64,000 nucleotides of DNA, taken from assembly GCF_022458985.1 (NCBI RefSeq), contig NC_061772.1, forward strand, positions 31,771,506-31,835,505, written 5' to 3'. A program made the position numbers and the translations under genes. This document shows, piece by piece, positions 36,001-48,000 of this stretch. Under the pieces are notes generated by a model. That model saw nothing but the letters and a program-made list of their open reading frames with translations. It did not search any database and was not told the DNA's origin. Numbering within the stretch: position 1 is the first letter of the stretch; every line of letters starts with the position of its first letter. This stretch comes from Mugil cephalus. Its lineage: Eukaryota; Chordata; Actinopteri; Mugiliformes; Mugilidae.

Positions 36001-39000
36001 TAAAGTCATACCACATGGGAACCACTGATTTTAGTCTTGACTAGGGGTTGGTCACTTTGAGAAAAGGATTTTCTTTAAAGTTAACTACTATGTGGTAACA
36101 GTACGCAGTAGAAACTAATGCTTTACAGACTGGGGTAATATGATCTCTCTTGCTAATTCCTGTTAGTGCTCTTGCTGCAGCATTTTGAATCAATTGGAGG
36201 CTTTTTAAAGAGTATTTGGAGCCAGACAGTAACGAATTACAATAATCCAGCCTGGAAGACACAAATGCATGAACTAGTTTTTCTGCATCACTCTGAGAAA
36301 GGATGTTCCTAATGTTGATGATATTACGAAGGTGAAAGAAAGCAGTCCTGGTCACCTGCTTTATGTGAGAATTAAAGGACATATCCTGGTCAAATATAAC
36401 ACCAAGGTTTTTCACAGTAGTACTGGAGGCCAGGGTAATGCCATCCAACAAAAGCAGGTGATTAGATAATGAATCTCTGACATGTTTAGACCCAAATACG
36501 ATAACTTCTGTTTTGTCTGAGTTTAAAAGTAGAAAATTACAGGTCATCAAAGCCTTTATGTCTTTAAGGCGCTTGGAGTTTAACCAGCTGATTAGTTTCA
36601 TCTGGTTTCATGGATAAATATAGCTGGGTATCATCTGCATAGCAATGGAAGTTTATGCCGTGCTTTCTAATAATATTGCCTAAGGGAAGCATGTATAATG
36701 TGAATAATATTGGTCCTAGCACAGAACCCTGAGGAACTCCATAGCTTACTTTGGTATATATAGAAGAGTTGTTGTTTACATGGACAAACTGGAATCTGTC
36801 TGACAGATATGATTCAAACCAGTCTAGTGCAGTTCCTGTAATCTTGATCACACTTTCAAGTCTCTGAAGTAGAATACTGTGATCAATAGTGTCAAATGCA
36901 GCACTGAGATCTAGCAGGACAAGTATAGAGACAAGTCCATCGTCTGAAGCCATGAGGAGATCATTGGTAACTTTAACCAGAGCTGTTTCTGTGCTATGAT
37001 GAGCTCTAAAACCTGACTGAAACTCTTCAAACAAACCATTCCTGTTTAAATGATCAAGCAACTGATTGACAACAACTCTTTCCAAAACTTTAGAGATGAA
37101 AGGAAGGTTGGAAATTGGCCTATAACTGGCTAAAACATCTGGGTCAAGAGTGGGTTTTTTAAGTAATGGTTTAATTACAGCAGTTTTAAAAAACACATCC
37201 TGATAATAAAGATAAGTTTATCTGATTTAATATGGAGGTATTAATTAATGGAAAAACCTCCTTGAGCAACTTAGTCAGGATGGGGTCTAGAAGACAAGTT
37301 GATGGTTTAGATGCTGTAATAACTGAAGTGAGCTCAGGGAGATCAATTAGAGAGAAAGTATCCAAATATTGACTCGGTCCTACAGAGGTTTCTAATGCCA
37401 CTGTACTTACATCTTTGACAGCTGGAAGGGTGCTATGAATTTTATCTCTAATGCCCACAATTTTATCAGTAAAGGTAAATAATTTAAGGATTATCTTATC
37501 TTCATCAGGGCAGAAATACCACCAATGGTCTGAAACTGCTCTGAGCTTCTCACCATCTAGACCAAGACGTCAGAAACTAAAGCTAATAAATGTTGTGTTT
37601 TCAGGACCACACTGAAGACAGACTCCCCTCAGTCAGACATTGAGATCCTTCACCCAATCAACTTAGAGCTGCTCGTTACACGAAGCCTGGCAGCGTCTTG
37701 GTTCTCAAAGATCCCTGGAGTGCAGGTCCAGGGAGTCCTCCGGTCCCTCAATGTAGGTCTAAATCAGCTCTATTCTAATACGAATATATATTAATAGTGA
37801 CATTGAATTTAATATACGGTATTGTTTATACTAATATTATTACTATTATCCCATCAGATGTGTCTGGGTGAGGGAGACCTCGGCGTACTGATGAAGATTC
37901 TGGTGGAGAACATTGGGGAGGGAAGTAAAGAGCATAGCACTGACGTCAAAAGACAGTTGGCTAAAGGTAAGTACTCTCGGTGCATAATGTAAAATATGTA
38001 AATGTGAACTTTGTGACTAGTTGTAAATATGTATTGGAGAAAGACAAATGTTGTCATTGGTCGGTTTCACTCACAGAGAAGGTGGAGCTTCCAGAGCAGC
38101 AGGTGTTAATGTCGGGACCCGACACTGTGACCCCCATCACCACCCAAGGTGAAAACATCGTCACTGTTGCCCTGGACTTTGAAGTCAAAGAGGTGCTGGA
38201 TCATCAGAGACTCCATCTGTTGTATCTGTGGCTCTGTTCACGGACCAGTCGTCCTCACATGGCGGTTTTCTTTTTTCTGTTTCAAGGTTCTTCTGACCCT
38301 CAAGAAACCCAGGGACCAGAGCGAGGTCCCGTTTCTGGTCTTTCAAGTGGCTCAGCTGGGCTTCAAGACTAAAGTCAGGAAGTACGACATGTGTGCCACA
38401 ACATACATCAACAAGATTAGCATGAAGTGCCTGGAGTTCAAAGGTCAGAGGTCACAGCACTCCTGCTAGTTGTTGTGCTCTGGTCAGACATGTTGATTTG
38501 GTTTTGTCTTCTTTCAGACTCCAGTGGCAAGCCACTGTGTCTCATCAGCTCTTCGGTGGAATCTGGATCTGAGCTGCTCAAAGTTCAATATTTCAAGGTG
38601 ATGACCACGTTAATCTCATTACTTAGTATTTGGTCCATGAACATTTAAACCTGAATCTCCTGTCTGTGTCGTCAGGCTGACCGGTCCGGACCGAACTTCA
38701 CCTCCGTCTACAAGAACACAGAGCAGATGGTCAACGTGAGTCTATGATCTCCAGCTGTTTGTTGTCCAAATATTGTCCAGCTGTTTGTTCCTCAGGTGTT
38801 TGTTGTCCAGCTGTTTGTTCCTCGGGTGTTTGTTGTCCAGGCGTTTGTTTCTCAGGTGTTTGTTGTCCAGGCGTTTGTTTCTCAGGTGTTTGTTGTCCAG
38901 ATGTTTGTCCAGATGTTGTCCAGTTGATCGCTGGTTGAAATTATCACTCTATATTTACAGATGTTTGGAAATTATCAATTTTCCAAACATTCCTGGAAAT

Positions 39001-42000
39001 ATTAGAGTGATTGAGTTAAATAAAACCTTACATGTCAGTGTTTGTGTCGGTCTGCAGGTAACCTTCACCTCTCTTGACCTCATGCTCCACACTGAGGCTC
39101 TGTTGTCAGCCATCAACTTCCTGTCCACAGCGCTGTCCTCTGGCATGGTGCCGTCCTCTGGTAGAGATGCCAGACTGCAGATGGAGGGCAAGACGACATC
39201 CGCCAAGTCCAGTCAGTAACAGACATGTAACGAGACAAGTTGCTGTGGTCTGACATGAAACGTATAATATGTGTTGTTTCCTTCAGCCACCCTGGTGTCA
39301 CCTGCAGACTCTGATGTCATTGAGCTGAAGGTGAAGGTAGTGCTGGGAGCCTTCAACATCCTGGTGTGTGATCAGGCCTGCAACATGGCTGACATCAAGA
39401 TCCAAGGTATCCAGCCAGAGCCAGGCTGAGGTAAACTGTGAGTTAGCTGCCTCAACTCTGGTGCAACCTGTCTGATGTGTTCTCAGGTGTGGACGGCTCT
39501 TTGCTGATGCAGGGATCACAGACTCATATATCAGCCCGTCTACGAGACTTCCTAGTTCTAAATGTTGATGGAAATAGTGTCCACAAGAAGGTCAGTCTCT
39601 CTTCTTTAAATTCTTTATCTTCTTCCCAGCAGTCACACCACCTCAACTACTCTGATCCTAAAGTAGATGTTGCTGGGAGCTACTCTGTTTCAAGTTTGAC
39701 CTTGCATGGCCACAAACACCCTCTAGACCATGGGGGTCAAACACATTTTAGTTCAGGGGCCACATTCAGCCCAGTTTGATCTCAAGGTGCTGGACCAGTA
39801 ACACAACATCGTAATATCCCATAAAGAAGTCCAGATATTTCCCTTTATTTTAGTGAACATGGTAAATAAGAACATGATGGACGTGTCAGCATTTAATGAA
39901 CTATACTGTTATGAAACATGGAATGAACAACTGGACATTTCTTAAGAAAAAGAAAAAATGTTACTTAAACTGAAACTGTGAAACCTTGGATAGCAGTTAC
40001 TTTCGTTGGGAAATTTTCAGTTAATGTTTCCTATGTTATTTTTGCAAATTCTTCCTGCCATGGGCCAGATTAGACCCTCTAAGGAGCCGTATGACATCTG
40101 TGCTCCAGACGTATTGTCTGCATCAACCAGTACCGATGTGCCTTGGCTGCTGTCAGGTTACCACTGATCTGGTTGACCTGCTGTGGGTCTTGCGGTGGCC
40201 AGCATCAGTCAAAGGGGTTCATGACCACATATGTCCGTTTTTGGAGCCAATATTGTTGCTGCTTGATGTAGGGGTGATTGTCATGAATCCCCCCAATAGT
40301 GGATTGATGTTTTATAGCATGATGCCCACATTTGAGCTGTGCCATCTCATAGGTCTGCAAGTCTCCCTCCCTAACTACATGAAATTTAAGAAATATAAAA
40401 TGTACAAAGAAGAAAACAAGGTGCTGGAGTTTAAAAGCTAAAAACCTGAGTTTAGGAAATGCTCTAGGCTTCCCACTGGAGATCCAGTCAGTTGGAGTGA
40501 TGGGGACGTGAGGTATTACATGAACTGTTCACATGATGCGTGTGAATTAGAGTGTAACTTTGTCCTTCAGGCCATCTCCATCGTAGGAGACGAGGTGTTC
40601 AGTTTCAACATTAGTCTGACTCCCAATGCCACAGAGGGCGCCTCCTATGCTGACACCTCCAAAAGCGACGGCACGGTGAAGCTGAACGTGGGCTGCATCC
40701 AGGTGGTGTACCTGCACAAGTTCTTCATGTCTCTGCTGGTGAGTTCCACGTGGACGCTGCTAATGCCGCCTTACTGGATTTATCATTGGGTTTTAGAGTT
40801 GCTTAGTGTTCTTAGAAGATTGTCGACTGCTATGAAGAACGATTCAGATCAGCTCTTCTTTTCAGGTTTTATTCTCCTTCATCTTTCACAACCACATAAA
40901 TTTTTTTTTTTGTCTTCATTAAACTTCCTGCAGAACTTTGCCAACAACTTCCAGACAGCTAAAGAAGCTCTGAGCGCTGCCACGTCTCAAGCGGCCGAGA
41001 AAGCGGCATCTGGCGTTCGAGACTTTGCCCAGAAGAGTTTCCGTTTGTCCATGGACATCAGACTGAAGGCTCCACTCATCATCATCCCACAGTCCTCTAC
41101 CTCTTTTGATGCTCTGGTGATGGACCTGGGTCTGATCACAGCTGGAAACAACTTCTCTCTGCAGCCTGTTGACAGATGTCCACTCCCGGCAGTCATCGAC
41201 AACATGGACATGCAGCTGACGCAGTTAAAACTCTCCAGGTCCGTCAAGCAGAGCCTCAAACAGGAGATCAACAACATTAAGAAAGAGTCTCTTCTTTTTG
41301 TGTATAAGCAGATGAGTTTTTGACTAAAGGAAAGATCATCTTCCTGTATTTTAAGATCAACAGAGAAGGAACTATGTTCGCTCTGTACATCCTCTGGATC
41401 ACTGCTGAGTAAACTTTAAACTGTTGTCCACCAGAACCAGTTTGGACCCACTGTCAGACCGACTCAGCACTGAGCTACTGGAGCCAGTCAACCTGCATTT
41501 GAAAATCAGGAGGAACCTGGCGACTACGTGGTACAAGAAGATGGCTGCTGTGGAGATCGATGGAGATCTGAAGCCCATGAAGGTAAGAGGAGAAGTTACT
41601 CATTATCTGACTGAAGCATGAAGGACTGTAACAATAAGAAGACTTTAAAACGAAAGTTACATATGTAACTACGGTTCTATGAATCCTGGATGACCGCCAG
41701 AGGCGGTGCTTCAAGCACTGAATGCATCCATCTCGCGCATGCGCAGGTCGAGTATTATACCAACAAAGTCACCTGTGACCCCTGATGACCCTGGTCACCT
41801 ATATCTTCCGGTGACATCAGAGGATCGGTTCCTGCAGAATCTTCTCGCGAGTGCACGAGGATTCTGAGTGACGGAACGCTCTGGCGGTCATCCAGGATTC
41901 ATAGAACCGTAGTTACATACGTAACTTTCGTCCTATTTCATCCTTACTGACCGCCAGAGGCGGTGCTTCAAGCACTGGATGACCCATAACAACAAAGTCA

Positions 42001-45000
42001 CGAAGAATTCCAATGCATACCTCATTGAGAGGAAACAGCAGAGTCAGGCAACAGCACCACACCCATCAGATGGGGCGTGGCAACATTCACCCGATAGAAC
42101 CTGGAGAAGGTACTTGGTGATGCCCATGATGCTGCATCACAGATGTCTTCCAGGGGCACACCACGCAGGGCCGCCCATGATGTTGAGACGGCCCTGGTAG
42201 AGTGGCACCTCACCCCTGACGGCAGGGGATGACCACCTCCTTTATATGCGTGGGTGATGACGTCAACAACCCAATGAGACAATTGTTGTTTGGAGAGAGC
42301 ACAGCCTTTCCTAGGACCACCATAGCAGAGGAAGAGCTGGTCTGACCGTCTTATACCTGCGGTCGCAGTTACATAGGTTCTCAGAGCCCGCACAGGACAC
42401 AGCAGTCTTAACCTGTCCTCCCCTGCTGGGGGGACAAATTGTGCTAGGTGGATAGGTCGATTCAGGTTCAATGACGACAGAACCTTCAGGAGAAAGGCTG
42501 TGTTTGGCCAAAGAGTAACCCCTGAACCATCCGAGTTCCACCTCAGACATGAATCACTGACGGATAGAGCATATAGCTCTCCGACCCGCTTTGCTGAAGC
42601 AATGGCAAGGAGAAAGGCAGTCTTAACAGAGACCCACTTCAGCTCTGCCTGTTCCAGGGGTTCAAAGGGAGGCAAACACAGAGCATCTAGCACCAGGTGC
42701 AGATCCATGCTGGGGCACGCTGTGCTCGTGGGGGTCGCAACCGCCACGCCCCCTTCAGAAAAAGTGACACCAATCTGTGGCACCCTACTGTGTCATTTTC
42801 CACCCGAACATGTCGAGAGGAAATGGCTGCCACATACACCCTCAGAGTAGCCGGGGACCGACCCTTATCCAAGAGTGACTGGAGGAACTCCAAAATCTTA
42901 GGGATTGAACAGTTCACAGGGTCCTCACCCCTGTCTGAACACCACTCAGTGAACAGCTGCCACCTATTTTCATATTGCAACCGGGTAGAAGGCGCCCTGG
43001 CATTCAATATGGTATTACAGACAGAATTTGAACACTCTGTCAGTAGGGGGTTGGGCCCTGCAGCGGCCAGACCCATAGCTGCAGGCGAGGAGGGTCGGGA
43101 TGCCAAATCTGGCCCTGTAACTGAGACAGGAGATCTTTCCTGTCGGGGAGGCGCCATGGTGAGCTGCGGCAGAGCCTGCTCAGCAATGGGAACCACGTCC
43201 TGCCTGGCCAAAAGGGGGCTACCAATAGCAGTCTGTGGCCCTGCTGGAGGACCCTCTGTAGCGTTGGAAAAATCAGAGAGATTGGCGGAAACGCATAGAG
43301 AAGACTGTCTGGCCAATCGTGGGCAAGAGCGTCCTGACCCAGAGGGCTGCTCTCTTCTGTCAAAGAGAACCAGAGAGGGCAATGGGTCGACTCCTCCGTG
43401 GCAAACAGATCCACCTCTGCCTTGCCAAAGACCTCCCAGATTTTGAGAACGACCTCTGGATGAAGCCGCCACTCCCCTGGCGGCGGTTTGTAACGAGAGA
43501 GGAAGTCGGCAGCCTGGTTCTTTTCCCCGGGCAAATACATTGCTCTCAGGCTGGCCAGACGTGGCGCTGCCCACAACAGCAGGTCCCGGGATGCCTGCAA
43601 CAGTTGGGCAGACCTGGTGCCCCCCTGGTGGTTTATGTGGGAGACGGTTGAGACATTGTCCGACCGTATAAGCACATGTCGGCCTCTCAGGAAGGGAAGG
43701 AAGAAAAGCAGTGCCCTGTGCACAGCCCACAGTTCTAGAACATTGATATGCACCGAGCGGTCTCGAGCAGACCACAGCCCCTGAGCTGTCCGGTTCTGCC
43801 ACACGGCACCCCACCCTGAGAGGGAGGCATCTGTTGTGATGGCTTCCCGACGGGATGCAATGGAACCCAAGGGCATGCCCTGAAGGAGAAATGATCTCTC
43901 TCTCCATGGGGCCAGAGCAAGAAGGCAACAGCGTGACACTCTGAGTCTCCTGTGCCTGTGCCATCGAACATCGAAATGAAAGCTGTGCAGCCACCTCTGA
44001 AGAGGACGTAGCGACAGCAGTCCCAGAGGAACCACATTGGCAGCAGCCGTCAGTTTCCCGAGGAGGCGCAAAAACTCCACATAGCGCAACCACCTGCCTT
44101 CCTGAAACAAGAGAAGGAGGCGGAGAATGTCGTCCACCCGCTGTGGTGACGGACAGGCCTTCATGGTGACTGAATCGAGAGTCATTCCGAGAAAGAGTGT
44201 GCTCTGCGAGGGAACCAGGCAACTCTTGGTAAAATTTACCTTCAGGCCCAGTCGGGCCACGTGGGACAGAAGATGTGTCGTGTCCAGGGCCACCTGAGAT
44301 TGGGACGGTGCACAGATGAGCCAGTCGTCCAGATATGGGAGGACCTTCATGCCCTGCGACTGCAGGGGTGAGAGGGCTGCCATCATGCACCTGGTGAAAA
44401 CCCGTGGGGAAAGGGAGAGGCCAAACGGGAGCACCCTGAACTGGTAATGACGCCCGTGAAAAGCGAACCGCAGAAACTGTCTGTGGTTTGGAGCTATGGG
44501 GACATGAAAGTAGGCATCCTTCAGGTCTATTGATGTAAACCACTCCTCTCTGGCCACAGTGCGCAGAACCTCTGCATTGCTGAGCATGTGGAACCTCAAG
44601 ACCTTCAGGAATCTGTTGAGACCCCTCAGGTTGAGGATGGCACGGAGTCCGCCGTCTTTCTTTGTTACTAGAAAGTAAGTGGAGTAGAATCCCCCTGGTT
44701 GCAACAGGGGATCTACTGGCTCGATGGCACCTTTGTCCAGGAGGACGGACAACTCCTGGCTGAGGGCTTGGGCTTTTGCCGGTTCGCGTATGATGGTCAT
44801 CTTGACCCGGCCATAGGCTGGGGGCCGGCGTCGGAACTCAAGTTTGTACCCGTGGGTCAAGGTGGAAAGCACCCAGGGGTCCCTGGTGGAAGCAGCCCAA
44901 TAACTGAGCTGCTGCTGGGAAAAACAGCCGACGACCGGCCCCTGGGCCTCAGCGCCGGGTCCCCCGGCCTCTAGAGGCTCTGGGGGCACGATGGGCAGCA

Positions 45001-48000
45001 CGAGAGGCCTGAGGTTGCCCAGAGGGCAGCTGCTCAGAGGCCCGAAAACCCCGTGCCTGCTGGTGGGCAGGCTGTGAAGGTGTGCGCCGAGACCTGCGAT
45101 AGCTACTGGGATAAGCCTGTGGATGAGGCCGGCGCTGGGGGGCAACTGAAGAGCTCCTAGGGCCGCTAGGAGGGGGCATATTCCTTTGAAGCTCAGACAG
45201 CTGAAATCGAGTCTGTCTGGCTTGAACTGTGCGGTTAAGCGCCTCTAGAGCCGCAGACCCAATAGCTCCCCAGGTTCCACCGGAACACTGCGGAGAGTTC
45301 TCCTACATGCGTCAGTCAGAGGAGATTGCGCCAGCCAAACCTGACGGCGAGCCTGGACGAGAGTGGACATCAATCGCCCCAGCTCTCTAGACATCAGCGC
45401 GAATGCCTGCAGGGAAGCGTCGCTGAAATTGTGGACGGGAGCATCCACTGTAGTCTCCTGCAGGGATGCTGATAGCGCGAGCAGGAGGTGGGACATAGAA
45501 TTACCTATGCGTCCCATGCGTGCCGCTGCGTCATAGGCTTTACAGAGTAGGTCATCCGTAACCCGACACTGGGGACGAGGACACCTCGCATCTGGCCTCA
45601 GAGCCTCATCAGGCGAGACAATCAGAGCAGCTATAGGGGGCTCAATTGCTGGCATGTGGCCCAAGCCAAATCTGGGTGCATCCTGCATGGCTGCCAGGGT
45701 GCGGCCATCAGATGTTGCATGAGAGAGAGTTCTAGAATCCCTCCAACATGCATGCAATTCCCTCAGATACTCTTCTGATGGGGGGACAGTAAAGTTAGTG
45801 TGGGATGGACCACGCCTGAAGAAAGCACTGGCTGGAGCCGACTGAGCTTGCGGTAGGTCTAACTGCAAACGGGCCAGGGCCATACGAATGATGGCTCCCA
45901 TTAAGCCATCATCAGAACCACCAGCGGAGCTGTGGGTCGATGAGCAGGAGCCTGCCGCGGAAGCACGGGAGGTTACATCCTGCGCAACCACTTCCGGCTC
46001 ATATTCAGCAAATTGAGTGGCTGACGCCGCTATGGAAAGCACATCTTCCTCCGGCTCCAAGATGGCCGCTGGAGGCACTGAAGCAGCTGGCTCCCCTGCA
46101 CCAGTCCCAGACTGGAAGGTTAGGAAGAGGGATTTCATATTATTAATTTCTGTTGTTAACTGGTCCACCTTGGTAGCAAGGCTGGACTCCTTAACCCTCT
46201 TCCTGGAAGTGGGGACTGCTGTTTCGGCAGCACGACGTTTGGGCCTGCCAGACCGAGTTGGAACCACTCCCTGTGCTGGGGTCAGCTGTTCAGGTGATGG
46301 GCTGAGGGTCAACAGTTGTTCCACCTCAGCTAGTCTGGCAGCCCTCACTGCCCGGGGCATGAAGCTGCAGTTCATGCAGGCGTCATCTGAAAGAGCCTCC
46401 TTCAGATGCTCAAGGCCGAGGCATGAGGGACACAAATCATGGCCATCTTCAGGCTGCAGAGAAGCCATACAGGCCGAACAAGAATGGTTGCCAAACATGG
46501 TGACAACCAGGAAAACAAACAGAAAGCAACAGACAGTGGGAGAGGGAGCGAAACCGCAGCCGTCACCAGATAAATGTTGCAGGAGATGAGTTAGCCTCAG
46601 CGGGAACACTGCTACCAACTACAAAATCACACGTATGCTGGGAGCGGGAGCGTAAGCACTGCCTTCACCAGTTAGGGGTATTTGCACAAAACGGGCACAG
46701 TCAAAATGGCACCACAATACACAAACTAAGGTAGGCCGAGCAAAAAACGATGGTAATAATTAATAGGGAAAGAAAAGTATCAAACGGTCAAGAAAATAAC
46801 CGCTGATTCACATCAATCAACTGAAATACCAAGTGCAATGCAAATGCCGGGAGAGGGAGCGAAATCACTACCGTCACCAACAAATGAAAAATGCAACACA
46901 AAACGAGTACAATCGGTTGCACCGATAGTCAACGGCAAGCACACGCAATGCCTACAGCTAATTGGCAAACATTAGCGGTACAGATGCTGGGAGAGGGAGC
47001 GAGGTCACTGCCTTCACCAGCAACTGAAAAATAATACAAATATATAGCGGTACAAATGTCGGGAGAGGGAGCGAGGCCACTGCCTTCACCAACAATTGAA
47101 AATATAATACAAATATATAATACAACTATATACCGGTACGAATGCCGGGAACGGGAGCGAGGCCACTGCCTTCACCAGCAAACGAAACAACAAAACAAAG
47201 CGAATGCAAAAGGGTTGCACCGATAGTCAGCACTAATGGCAAGCACACGCAATGCCAACAGCTGATTCACATAATATTATGCCGGTAGAGGGAGCGGGAA
47301 CACTACCTCCACCAACAAAAAACAAATACAACCAACGAGTAACCGGTTGCACTTAAGAATGTATATAATAGAACGAAATAAACTTATCCAACCGAGGATG
47401 AAAAGCCGATGCAGATGTGTCCGCGGCAAACCACAAACCTCTCTGCGGAGTCCGTTGCAGCCTTTGGAGGGGCGAGCAGCTTGCGGCTCCGACGAAACGT
47501 CGCAAGGCTACCGGCAACGAAGCAATAGCCACTTAGCTTTAGCTAGCGTAGTGGCGTGCAGTTACCTGCGAAGCGAGAAGATGAAAAGGAACCGATCCTC
47601 TGATGTCACCGGAAGATATAGGTGACCGGGGTCATCAGGGGTCACAGGTGACTTTGTTGGTATAATACTCGATCTGCGCATGCGCGAGATGGATGCATTC
47701 AGTGCTTGAAGCACCGCCTCTGGCGGTCAGTAAGGATGAAATAGAACAACTGAGTGACTGAACATTGTCCTCACTGTCTTCATGTGTTTTCTTGACCTGT
47801 GAACTGTGCAGAGACAGAGGTTTCACAAACATGTCTGTTTTATTTTTGCAACCAGTTCACTCATAAACGACCAAAGGTATGGTTTCTTCCGAGGAGTAGG
47901 TTTTCATTGGAATCAGTTTGTATGTTGTGTAGTTTCTGCTTCCTCCAGATCGTAGACGTAGGTAATACAGCCGTAGACAGTGTGCCGGTTGTTATCGTCT

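Larger units (their letters stand above)
41651..47746 (-). mobile_element. Nearly intact DIRS-type tyrosine-recombinase retrotransposon
   Basis: A 6.1 kb element inserted antisense in vps13c intron 47. Reading the - strand it has a gag-like gene, a reverse transcriptase/RNase H gene and a tyrosine recombinase gene, flanked by inverted terminal repeats of about 140 nt that differ at about two positions. An internal complementary region (41881-41976) matches the complement of both outer ends joined together, the hallmark of DIRS elements, which are thought to integrate a circular DNA by recombinase without target duplication. None is visible here. Two single-base frameshifts (near 45270 and near 42700) seem the only breaks. 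Related old copy: 30300-32010. Confidence 0.95.

Noticed and set aside
42687..44543. A 618-codon - strand frame treated as one protein
   Set aside because: Most of it is out of frame with the real reverse transcriptase; only the last part (from about 43157) is the recombinase N-terminus.
42697..46589. Open frames on the + strand across the DIRS element
   Set aside because: They are antisense shadows of the DIRS genes; motifs and catalytic residues appear only on the - strand.
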